A stretch of DNA of 7,084 bases, from NCBI GenBank assembly GCA_937900165.1, contig CALCCX010000421.1, forward strand, positions 1 through 7,084, written 5' to 3'. The position numbers and the translations under genes were made by a program. This stretch comes from an uncultured Acidimicrobiia bacterium (GTDB lineage: Bacteria; Actinomycetota; Acidimicrobiia; Spongiisociales; Spongiisociaceae). Of the stretch, positions 1 through 7,018 are shown one piece after another; within the stretch, counting starts at the first letter, position 1; every line of letters begins with the position of its first letter. Below the pieces are notes generated by a model. The model did no database searches. It saw nothing but the letters and a program-made list of their open reading frames with translations, and was not told where the DNA came from.

Positions 1-2
1 CC

Positions 3-317
3 TCGCCAGGCACGTCGCACAATCAGACAGACAAGAAACCTCAATTCACTGCAGGCATGCTCCGCCTTTGGGAATCCGGCTGGTATGACCGCTTGAAGGG
101 CCTCCCACGACCTGTTCGCAAGCTGGCGAGAGGCATGCTGACCCGTAGAGGACCCGGCTACGAGCAGCAGCTGAGCGAGTCGAACAGCGAGATCGACTCG
201 ACCGTGGTCGACATGATCTGGGCGGATGTCGCAAACCTCCAGAACTGGCTGGGTACCGGAGACCTCTGGCCACTTGGCAACACCCAAGGTGAGCGGCACA
301 CCGATTCGGCGCCCTGA
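3..317 (+). CDS. Sulfotransferase-family protein, C-terminal fragment (5' end missing)
   Basis: The frame is open from the left edge (first full codon at position 3) to a TGA at 315-317, giving the last 104 residues of a longer protein. The end of the fragment, DVANLQNWLGTGDLWPL at about residues 75-91, matches the usual ending of PAPS-dependent sulfotransferases, where an acidic helix of the type 'D-V-x-x-L-x-x-L-L-G-x-D-L-x-x-W' closes the domain. The preceding stretch, with 'HNQT' near the edge and then basic residues with LPRPVRKLARGML, also fits the family's C-terminal helices. The PAPS-binding loop and catalytic histidine would lie upstream and cannot be checked. Such enzymes transfer sulfate from PAPS to sugar hydroxyls or other acceptors. 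The gene converges on the minus-strand polysaccharide operon, which makes a glycan acceptor plausible but unproven. The family call rests on tail resemblance only; a different gene with a similar acidic C-terminal helix remains possible. Confidence 0.55.
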   Translation, partial: SPGTSHNQTDKKPQFTAGMLRLWESGWYDRLKGLPRPVRKLARGMLTRRGPGYEQQLSESNSEIDSTVVDMIWADVANLQNWLGTGDLWPLGNTQGERHTDSAP

Positions 318-365
318 CTTCGATAAACCCCTACCTCTCCACTGTGCGGGCGCTCCAAAACCGAA

Positions 366-1538
366 TCAGGAAGCAAGAATCTCGGCGTAGAGGTCTTCAA
401 TCGCTTGAGTCGCCGCCTGAATGCGATAGTTCGCCACCACGTGGGTCCGGGCCGCGCCGCCGAGCCTGGTCCGCTCTTTGGGGTCAGCGGCCAGACGCAC
501 GATCTCATGGGCAAGTCCGTCGACGTCTGCGACCGGCACCAACACACCGGTCTCTCCATCGGTAACGATCCCATTCATGGGGGCGACATCAGAAACAACG
601 CATGGCAGTCGGCTCGCCATGGCCTCCAACAGCGACACTCCCAAGCCCTCGAACAACGATGGGAAAGCGAAAATATCCGCGCCAACCATCAGCTCGGAGA
701 TGTCCCTGCGTGGTCCAATCAGGTGGGTCCTGCCCGCTCCGACCGACTCGATCAGGTCGATCAGGTCACGGGATTGGGTTCCTGGCGAACCCGCGATTAT
801 CAGCTCGGCGTTGACCTGCGCCCTCACCTTGTTCATCGCTTCGATCAGATACCGCTGCCCTTTCTGAGCAACCTGTCTGCCGACATTGAGCACAATCACC
901 GCGTCGGGATCAATGCCGAACTCGTCGACCAACTTGGCTCTCGCGACTTCTGGAGCGATCGCGCCAAGACCGGCCGCGTCCACCCCTCTGGGGATCACCC
1001 GGATCTTGGAGCGACTCAGCCCAACCCTCTCAACCCAAGAATCGGCCACCGCCTCGGTGAGGGCGTGATACCTGGCAACCTGGCCCATCGTTGCTCGGTC
1101 AACGAGCTGGTGGGCGCTCAGCTTCCATTTGCTCACGTTCGGATTGTCAACCAGCCGAATCGGGTCGTGACTGATGTTGACAAGGGACTCAACCACAGGA
1201 ATGGACCGCAAACGCCCAACAACGCGGGTGGAAAGGCTGGCGTTGACCACACTGCAATGCATGAGGTCGACATCCATCGACCTGATCACCTCGTCGAGTC
1301 GTTTGGTGGTCTTCACCCGGCCAGGGCGTTTTCCTCTGAACAGAAACTGGAGCTCAACCGAAGAAGGAACCAGATCCGTCCGTGTCATCCCATCATTGAA
1401 GGCGAGGCAGACGAGTGAGTGTCGAAACCTCGTGTGATCAAAACCTCTGAGGTTTGCGACGAGCTGCTGTTCCGCGCCACCGTTGACGCCCAACGAATCG
1501 GTGACGTGAACGATATGGGGCCGACCGACTGCGCTCAT
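366..1538 (-). CDS. GT4-family glycosyltransferase (GT-B fold)
   Basis: This predicted 390-residue retaining glycosyltransferase would move a sugar from a nucleotide-sugar donor to a polysaccharide or lipid-linked acceptor on the cytosolic face of the membrane. The N-terminal Rossmann half opens with HIVHVTDSLGVNGGAEQQL (about 8-26), whose GGAE loop is typical of GT4. The C-terminal half has IPRGVD (182-187), NVGRQVAQKG (218-227), LIGPRRDI (273-280) and FPSLFEGLGVSLLEAMA (292-308). The last carries the EX7E motif, E297 to E305, that contacts the donor. Length is normal for the family and no catalytic landmark is missing. I chose the ATG at 1536-1538 because it overlaps the deacetylase stop as ATGA and the conserved fold starts just after it; an upstream in-frame start at 1616 would add 26 low-complexity residues lying inside the deacetylase gene. 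It is the last gene of the minus-strand run. The sugar and acceptor cannot be read from sequence. Confidence 0.93.
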   Translation of the reverse strand: MSAVGRPHIVHVTDSLGVNGGAEQQLVANLRGFDHTRFRHSLVCLAFNDGMTRTDLVPSSVELQFLFRGKRPGRVKTTKRLDEVIRSMDVDLMHCSVVNASLSTRVVGRLRSIPVVESLVNISHDPIRLVDNPNVSKWKLSAHQLVDRATMGQVARYHALTEAVADSWVERVGLSRSKIRVIPRGVDAAGLGAIAPEVARAKLVDEFGIDPDAVIVLNVGRQVAQKGQRYLIEAMNKVRAQVNAELIIAGSPGTQSRDLIDLIESVGAGRTHLIGPRRDISELMVGADIFAFPSLFEGLGVSLLEAMASRLPCVVSDVAPMNGIVTDGETGVLVPVADVDGLAHEIVRLAADPKERTRLGGAARTHVVANYRIQAATQAIEDLYAEILAS

Positions 1539-2350
1539 GGGCCCTCGTATCCTTTGACCCGCCGACGAATCCGGTCCTCGAGGCGCAGCCCAGTGCGCAC
1601 CTTGGCGATGAACCATCTAAAACCATCAGACAGTTGGATGGGCACTCTTGGGATGAGGTGGGGCTCGGTGGCAATGTCGAAAGAGGGACCAGACCCGAGG
1701 ACGGCTGTCTGATACCGGTCACGGACCGGCTTGTCGGCCTGGCTCGCCCAGAAGCCGTATGGGTAACAGAAATGTTTCGGAGAAATCCCCGTTCGTCTTT
1801 CTATCAGCTCGTTGGACCTGTCTAGATCACGCTCGATCTCGCCAGATTCGATGTCGCGCAGGTCAGGGTGGCGATGGGTATGAGCGCCCAACGTCATCAG
1901 ATCGGAGCCCGCCATATCCTCGACCTGCTGCCAGGTTATCGGATCGGCCTTGCCTCCAGGGAACAATGGTTCGCCTGACTCGGTCGGATGGGTTGTCAGA
2001 TAGAGCGTGAACGGGAGGCCGGCCTGCTCGAGTGTCGGATAGGCCGCCTTGTACATGTCGTCGTACCCATCGTCGAAGGTGAGGACGGCCAACCGATCCG
2101 CGTCCGGCTCGGCTCGTCTCCGCCAGGCCTCCTCGAGCGAAACGACGCTCATGTTGGCCACCAACCATTCCATCTGACGATCGAACACGGCTGCCGGCAC
2201 TTCCATTTCACGGCCAAGCCCGGCCCCGATCTGGTGATATACGAGGAGCCTCGGGCCTGCCAGCCGGCCCATGAGTGGATCTGTGGCGGCAGCCAACGCT
2301 TTCACAGATTGCCTGGCCAGCCGATCGAACGACTTGGGGATGCCTGCCAT
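1535..2350 (-). CDS. Polysaccharide deacetylase, NodB domain (carbohydrate esterase 4)
   Basis: This 271-residue protein is predicted to remove acetyl groups from an N- or O-acetylated glycan using a divalent metal. The NodB landmarks are present in order: LLVYHQIG (35-42) as the first strand; TFDDGYDD (91-98) with the catalytic-base and metal aspartates D93/D94; HTHRHPDL (157-164) with metal-binding H157 and H161; and CYPYGF (195-200), the motif-3 region. All metal ligands are intact, so it should be active. No clear signal peptide or membrane segment is visible in the first 35 residues, which are basic and amphipathic, so the site of action (cytosolic or membrane-associated on a precursor) is open. 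The ATG at 2348-2350 lies 3 bases after the upstream stop. No convincing Shine-Dalgarno precedes it, which suggests re-initiation after the Wzz-like gene. Its stop overlaps the start of the GT4 gene. Confidence 0.92.
   Translation of the reverse strand: MAGIPKSFDRLARQSVKALAAATDPLMGRLAGPRLLVYHQIGAGLGREMEVPAAVFDRQMEWLVANMSVVSLEEAWRRRAEPDADRLAVLTFDDGYDDMYKAAYPTLEQAGLPFTLYLTTHPTESGEPLFPGGKADPITWQQVEDMAGSDLMTLGAHTHRHPDLRDIESGEIERDLDRSNELIERRTGISPKHFCYPYGFWASQADKPVRDRYQTAVLGSGPSFDIATEPHLIPRVPIQLSDGFRWFIAKVRTGLRLEDRIRRRVKGYEGP
1542..1555 (-). promoter_or_regulatory. Ribosome-binding region for the GT4 gene
   Basis: Read on the minus strand, AAAGGA lies 11 bases before the ATG at 1538, and GAGGG lies 3 bases before it. 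Both sit inside the 3' end of the deacetylase gene. Either could pair with 16S rRNA, but neither has ideal spacing, so initiation probably also relies on ribosomes finishing the deacetylase at the overlapping ATGA. Confidence 0.4.
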
Positions 2351-2353
2351 CGT

Positions 2354-2995
2354 TCAGTTTGGCGGACTGAAGGCCAGCAGCTCTTCTCCGGTCAGAACGT
2401 CCTGAACGAGAATGCCCAAGCGCTGGAGCGGCGCGATGTTGGCTCGAATGCCTTCGTCGAGGTGGGGATCCCAACCTTGTGGCTGAGCCTCTGGACCCTT
2501 CCACGGATACCACAGCCTTGCGTTGGGTGTGGTTCCCTCATACAGCCAACCAAGGGCGATATCGAAGGTCCGCTGGTCCTTGATTTGTTCCTCGAGCCTC
2601 CTGATGTGAGAACTTCGTTTGGATTTGATGGCTGATTTCAGAGTGCGGTTCAGCGTATCCATCTGGCGTCTGAGGATCTCGGAGCGAAGTAGATCAATCC
2701 GTTCTCGACTGCATTTTGTCGAGTGCACAAGGGCTTGGAACGTGCCTCTCGGACTCGAGACATGCCAGACCGTCGGCTCGCGACCGGTAGCCGCCAGGTG
2801 CCTGGTGAAATAGTGGGCCATAACCCACTTGTTGATGGCGCCGGCGATGCGTTCATTGGTGCGACCGCCAGACTCGATTTCAAAGAACTCAACAAAATCG
2901 GCTGCCACCTCGCGCTGCTCTGCATCGTCCAGTTGAGCATAGAGGGCATCGAGAACCCTGGCCCCCAAGGACCTGTGACCTTTGACTCTGACCAG
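2354..2995 (-). other. PglX/Eco57I-type methyltransferase C-terminal-like module within the Wzz-like protein
   Basis: About residues 693-905 of the Wzz-like protein read like the end of large BREX PglX or Eco57I-family adenine methyltransferases. Recognisable elements are: a short helical lead-in ending INKWVMAHYFTRHL (746-759); PTVWHVSSPRGTFQALVH (766-783), resembling the family's 'P-I-Y-W-x-x-S-S-x-x-G-x-F' strand; a basic coiled coil containing RRLEEQIKDQRTFD (824-837); and WYPWKGPEAQPQGWDPHLDEG (854-874) with GIRANIAPLQRLGIL (874-888), resembling 'D-L-D-D-G-V-R-V-N-I-A-P-L-Q'. The resemblance may begin earlier, around residue 610. No SAM-binding or NPPY-type catalytic motif is present, so it cannot methylate DNA by itself. 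Its role is unknown; binding of nucleic acid or a partner protein is conceivable. The match is from memory of family motifs, without a database search. Confidence 0.6.
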
Positions 2996-5071
2996 CGGAA
3001 CGAACCCATACTTGGTCACGTCCTTGATTCCAGGATCGACCCGCTGGACAGAAGACGACCCCGAGTAGCCACGCAATACTGCATCGGTGGTGTGGTCGAG
3101 GAGACTGGCCACTTGTTCGGCAACGTCGGTTGACGTACTGGGCGTGATCGACGGAATTATGCGCAGACTCATATCCGGGCTGATGGAGCCGGTGGTGACC
3201 GCGAGAGGAGCCTCGATGGTTGGCAGACCATCACTGAGGCCAGGAGTGACGGGGCGAACTGTCTCGCTCTTCCTCGCTTTTTCGCGCTCCAATAACAGGG
3301 CCTCCACCAAAACGTCTTCTGGTGCGTCTTCTCGATATCTGGACGATGGTGGCTCGGTATCGGGTCCCACGGAGATGGCACCGGACCCGGCTCGGCCGGG
3401 TGCGAGAACCAGGGCGGCACCGAGAACACCCACCCCGAAAGTGGTGAGTTGTGAACGAACCGCTTCAACCGTGGTCACCGAAGCTCGGCCAGGTCGAAGG
3501 GCAAGAATGATGTTGTTCATGCGATTGACAAGAGCCTGGGTCGCGGAATCCCTGACATCGCCTCCCGCAATCACGACGACATCGAAAATGGTCTTGACCT
3601 CTTCCAACATGATCTGGAGTCGACGACCGGCGAGGGCGTCCGCTGGGTCGGCCAGCCCGCGTCCTACCTGAATCGACGTGAGTCCGGGATGGACTTCGGC
3701 CGGCTCGGTTACAGTGCGTTTGACGAATGACCGATACGATTCCTCGTCGTCCATGCGGTAAGAAAGCATGTCGGACAGCGTCGACCCCTCGCCGGAGAAC
3801 TCCACCAGATCACTGGGTTTGTCGAAATCGGCGTCCACCAGCAACACCCGACCCCCAGAAGTGACCATTGACATCGCGAAGTCGGCGGCGAGTTCGTGCA
3901 CGTCGGAGCTTGGCGTCGACATCCCAATGAAGGCCAGCGTCGAGCTGGCACCGCTGACGGCGCCTTCGACGGTGACCCGAATGGCCTGCACTGCTCGTTT
4001 GCGAGCCGGAGGGCCACCCAACTCGTACCAAGGCTGACCAGGCACGACGGCCGTGCGGCGGGCAGCCACTTCACCGAGAAGTGGCATGGATCGGAGGTCA
4101 GACCCCACCCAGACGATCTGACGGTAACGATCTTCGGTAACGACCAATCCAAATGCCACGAGGGCACCGGCGAAAAGACCCAGCACAGCATTCAGGACAG
4201 GAGAACTCGTCGAAGACGTCTGGTCCTCGGACTCCAGGGTGCCAAAGGCGCGGACCCCGACCGCCGCCTCGGTCAGTTTCAAGATGTTCGACTCATCGAG
4301 CAGCGATGCGTATTCGGCCTCTAGCTGTGCCACCTGCCTCGTCAAGGGGTTGGGGGTGGGTTGCACCTCGGGTTGAAGACCGTCAATTTCGAGGCGCAAT
4401 GCCCTGGCCGCCTCTTCAAGGACTGCGATCTCTTCCTCTACATCTTCAGCAGTACGGGTCAAATCGACAGTCGTATCTGGGCCGAGCAAACGCTCGGAAT
4501 AGCGGCTCGACAGGTTTCCTTCGACGGCAGCAAGCTGGTTCTGGAGCAGAGCCACTGTCGCCTCTGAGCCACGGGGCGGTCGGATTCGCATGCTCTCCTG
4601 CAGATCCCTCAATTCTGTCTCGATCTCTCCGAGGCGAAAATCGATCTCGGCCACTCGCACATCGACCTGACCCGACTCGGCGTTGAACACCGAAACCGCC
4701 TGGTCCAAGAAGAGCCTGCGCATCTCGGTCGCCCGAGTGGAGGCTTCTTCTTCTGTCCGGCGCACCGCGGTGAAGTTGATGGCCTCCTGGTCTTCGGTAT
4801 CGACCTGGATCTTGTCCCTGGTCGGGTTGAGGTCTGCCTCATTGACCTCGATTGCCAGGTCTAGTGCTCCGATTACTTTGGCCTCGAAATCACGGTCGGT
4901 CGATCCTTCGTCCCTATCGACGATCGCCGAGGCGGTCGCACTGAATTCTGGTCGAATCTGGTCGTTTCTGACCGAGGTGAACGCGAACCCGGATACCAGT
5001 CCTGCTCCCGCCACTATGGCGAACAACCACCACCGCGCCCGAATCAGCCGAACGAGTCTGTTCAGCTCCAC
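2354..5071 (-). CDS. Wzz-like polysaccharide co-polymerase with degenerate BY-kinase domain and a PglX-like C-terminal extension
   Basis: This 905-residue membrane protein is likely to set chain length or couple polymerisation to export of the operon's polysaccharide. In order it has: TM1 (about 14-32); an extracytoplasmic acidic, coiled-coil-rich region (about 140-262); TM2 (about 291-311), a Wzz arrangement; then a cytosolic BY-kinase-like domain (about 375-560). That domain keeps the Walker A'-like VLLVDADFDKP (409-419). The Walker A site (382-398, GMSTPSSDVHEL...) lacks the GK[T/S] core, and the Walker B-like FDVVVIAGGD (496-505) has Ala where Asp is expected, so ATP hydrolysis and kinase activity look lost. 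A Pro/Ser/Thr-rich linker (about 561-640) leads into a tail resembling the C-terminus of PglX-type DNA methyltransferases instead of a tyrosine cluster. I chose the GTG at 5069-5071: AAGAGGG lies 9 bases upstream, and the first residues lead straight into TM1. An ATG at 5128 would add 19 basic residues lying entirely inside the preceding gene. The gene overlaps the dehydratase gene by 10 bases. The Wzz part is solid; the function of the whole protein is inferred. Confidence 0.85.
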   Translation of the reverse strand: MELNRLVRLIRARWWLFAIVAGAGLVSGFAFTSVRNDQIRPEFSATASAIVDRDEGSTDRDFEAKVIGALDLAIEVNEADLNPTRDKIQVDTEDQEAINFTAVRRTEEEASTRATEMRRLFLDQAVSVFNAESGQVDVRVAEIDFRLGEIETELRDLQESMRIRPPRGSEATVALLQNQLAAVEGNLSSRYSERLLGPDTTVDLTRTAEDVEEEIAVLEEAARALRLEIDGLQPEVQPTPNPLTRQVAQLEAEYASLLDESNILKLTEAAVGVRAFGTLESEDQTSSTSSPVLNAVLGLFAGALVAFGLVVTEDRYRQIVWVGSDLRSMPLLGEVAARRTAVVPGQPWYELGGPPARKRAVQAIRVTVEGAVSGASSTLAFIGMSTPSSDVHELAADFAMSMVTSGGRVLLVDADFDKPSDLVEFSGEGSTLSDMLSYRMDDEESYRSFVKRTVTEPAEVHPGLTSIQVGRGLADPADALAGRRLQIMLEEVKTIFDVVVIAGGDVRDSATQALVNRMNNIILALRPGRASVTTVEAVRSQLTTFGVGVLGAALVLAPGRAGSGAISVGPDTEPPSSRYREDAPEDVLVEALLLEREKARKSETVRPVTPGLSDGLPTIEAPLAVTTGSISPDMSLRIIPSITPSTSTDVAEQVASLLDHTTDAVLRGYSGSSSVQRVDPGIKDVTKYGFVPLVRVKGHRSLGARVLDALYAQLDDAEQREVAADFVEFFEIESGGRTNERIAGAINKWVMAHYFTRHLAATGREPTVWHVSSPRGTFQALVHSTKCSRERIDLLRSEILRRQMDTLNRTLKSAIKSKRSSHIRRLEEQIKDQRTFDIALGWLYEGTTPNARLWYPWKGPEAQPQGWDPHLDEGIRANIAPLQRLGILVQDVLTGEELLAFSPPN

Positions 5072-6952
5072 GCAGCAAGGCCCTCTTGTTCGATCGCGCG
5101 GATGTCGACGGACTCGACGCCGTTCCAAGTCTGGCAGGCCATGTTGCGCAGAATCCGCTTGATCTCGGCCAAGTCGCCTTCATCCGCGAGCGACCCAAGT
5201 GTGTCGACCGCGTCCATCACCGTCACTGGACCAGGATACCCGGGATGGGTGACGCTGACCTTGGGATTGTCGGTGAACTGGAGCGGCTCGTAAGACAGAA
5301 CCTCTTGCATCTTCTCGCCTGGGCGGGAGCCGATGACCTCAACTTCGATGTCACGGCCAGGGACCATGCCGGACAGGCGGATCATTCGATGTGCAAGGTC
5401 ACCGATTCTCACAGGTTCACCCATGTCCAGGACGAACACCTCCCCGCCCTCGGCCATCGTCGACGCCTGCAACACGAGCTGAACCGCTTCGTCGACGGTC
5501 ATGAAGTACCGCGTCATGTCTGGGTTGGTCAGCGTTACCGGCCCACCTTTCTGAATCTGTTTGATGAAGGTCGGGACCACACTTCCTCTGCTCCCGAGCA
5601 CGTTGCCAAACCGAACACTCGAATACAGACAGCCATCGTTGCGGCTGTTGGCAGATTGCACGAGCATCTCGGCGACCCGCTTGGAGGCTCCCATTACGCT
5701 CGAAGGGGCAACCGCCTTGTCGGTCGAGATGAGGATGAACCGCTCAACGCCCGACGTGCGGCCGGCAGCCATCAGATTGGCGGTGCCAACGACATTGGTC
5801 TTGACGGCCTCATCGGCGTGGTCCTGAAGGATCGGCACGTGCTTGAGGGCCGCGGCGTGAAAAACAATCTCCGGACGGTGCTCGTCGAACGCTCTCTCGA
5901 CTCGGCCCGTGTCGCGGATGTCGCACAGAACCTTGGCAGGAGTCTCGCCATCCTCATCGAGCCACATCAGCATCGCCTCGTGCAGCGAAGACTCGTCACG
6001 ATCAAGGGCCAAAACCGCGGTTGGATTGAAGCCGAGTAGCTGGCGGACGATCTCGGATCCGATCGAACCACCGGCCCCTGTGACCATCACCCTCTTGCCG
6101 GCCACCAGATCGGCCACCGGCTGGAGATCGGTCGAAACGGTCGGACGGGGAAGCAGGTCGGTGATCTCGAGGTCCCTGACGTCCGAAGCAGCTGAGGTCC
6201 CGCCAAGAACCTCTTCGATGTCTGGCATGATCCTCAGCGCAACATCCACCCAAAGACACTCATCGAGGACCTGACGGGCCAGTCGGCTCCCACCCTCCGC
6301 AACGACGATCTGATCAATGCGATGGTGTTCAACGAGGTCGGTTAGCGAACTGAGTGAGCCAACGACGGGGAGTCCTGCAATCCGCTTGACGCCCACTCCC
6401 TCATTCAGGGACACGAACCCGACAACGTCGCACGGCGTGGCAGACAGCGGCGCGTACCTGGCGAAGTCCGCCCCGGCGCGCCCGGTCCCGATGACCAACG
6501 TCCGATCTGGCCCCAGATCTCCGTATGTTCTGCGGAAAGAAAAGAGCCGTGACCTGAAACGAACGAGACCCATCCCGAACAGAGCGAGAAGGCCACCCCA
6601 GACGACGGTGGAAATCGGAACCAGCGGCGAGTCGATGATTGCGCGCCAGGCCAGAACGACCGTGAGGTTGAGGGCGATCGCAAACAGGGATGAGATCGCC
6701 ACCTGCTTCGCCTCGGCAATCGACGCGTATTCCCAGACGTGCCCATAGGCGCCGAACACCACGTTGACAATGAGGTGAATCGTGATTGCTACCGGCAGGA
6801 ATGCGAACAGCGAAGCTATGAAACCTGGAGGAACTCCGCTGGCGTCAACGAAACGAAGTTCGAGCGCAGCCAAATAGGCGAGGCTGATCAAAAACGCGTC
6901 GATGATCGCGAACGACAAATCTGCTCGAACGTGTGCCGCACCGCGCGAGATG
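5062..6952 (-). CDS. CapD/FlaA1/WbpM-type membrane-bound NDP-sugar 4,6-dehydratase or epimerase (5' end missing)
   Basis: The genomic part encodes 629 residues ending in TGA at 5062-5064. The protein likely converts a UDP-N-acetylhexosamine to a 4-keto-6-deoxy intermediate using NAD(P), an early step in supplying rare sugars. Four membrane segments lie at about residues 13-32, 44-67, 83-102 and 111-131. A first Rossmann domain with GTGRAG (155-160) follows, then the catalytic SDR domain with VTGAGGSIG (290-298), HAAALKHVP (365-373), STDKAV (409-414) and VMGASK (419-424). In this subfamily Met (M420) replaces the usual Tyr of YxxxK, with K424 retained, so this is not a defect. RFGNVLGSRGSVVP (447-460) and SRPGEKM (542-548) are also typical. 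Family members are usually 600-670 residues, so little is missing. Translating across 6953 gives an apparent N-terminus MCSSDL that is adapter, not protein. This is the most upstream visible gene of the operon and overlaps the next by 10 bases. Exact substrate and product (dehydratase versus epimerase) cannot be fixed by sequence alone. Confidence 0.93.
5081..5087 (-). promoter_or_regulatory. Shine-Dalgarno site for the Wzz-like gene
   Basis: Read on the minus strand this is AAGAGGG, 9 bases before the GTG at 5071 and inside the 3' end of the dehydratase gene. It decides the start in favour of GTG 5071 over the ATG at 5128, where the extra N-terminus would be basic and unlike a Wzz protein. 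Confidence 0.65.
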
Positions 6953-7018
6953 AGATCGGAAGAGCACACGTCTGAACTCCAGTCACACTGATATATCTCG
7001 TATGCCGTCTTCTGCTTG
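6953..7018 (+). other. Illumina TruSeq adapter with index (sequencing contamination)
   Basis: The sequence switches from coding DNA to AGATCGGAAGAGC at 6953 and continues through the TruSeq read-1 adapter to 6986. An eight-base index ACTGATAT follows at 6987-6994 (as I recall, TruSeq LT index 25), then the flow-cell part beginning ATCTCGTATGCCG and ending CTGCTTG at 7018. This is a library artefact from reading through a short insert and is not part of the organism. It ends the real sequence at 6952; the A at 6953 could by chance also be genomic. Confidence 0.98.

Noticed and set aside
303..367. Inverted repeat GATTCGG / CCGAATC between the convergent genes, considered as a bidirectional terminator
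   Set aside because: The stem is 7 bp with about 50 bases of loop and no T tract. Nothing else in the 48-base gap looks like a terminator.
158..574. Minus-strand reading frame downstream of the GT4 stop
   Set aside because: It overlaps both the GT4 gene and the sulfotransferase-like fragment in other frames, and its residues are Arg/Ser/Pro-rich without any motif.
750..767. Tandem repeat of GATCAGGTC
   Set aside because: Two copies inside the GT4 gene encode DLIDLIE in a helix; it is a coding coincidence, not a repeat element.
405..1418. Long plus-strand reading frame opposite the GT4 gene
   Set aside because: It has no recognisable domain, is rich in His/Arg/Asn in the pattern of antisense translation, and lies wholly over a gene with intact GT4 motifs.
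1988..2635. Plus-strand reading frame across the deacetylase and Wzz-like tail
   Set aside because: It spans two real genes on the other strand and shows no family resemblance; likely a by-product of high GC.
2354..2995. A BREX or restriction-modification system in this window
   Set aside because: Only a C-terminal methyltransferase-like piece is present, without SAM or NPPY motifs and with no pglZ, brxC, brxL or other defence gene beside it.
5072..5128. Upstream ATG start for the Wzz-like protein
   Set aside because: It would add a very basic 19-residue stretch inside the preceding gene; GTG 5071 has a good ribosome-binding site and leads straight into TM1.
5086..6039. Long plus-strand reading frame opposite the dehydratase gene
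   Set aside because: It is an antisense shadow of a strongly conserved SDR domain. No motif, membrane segment or convincing start is visible.
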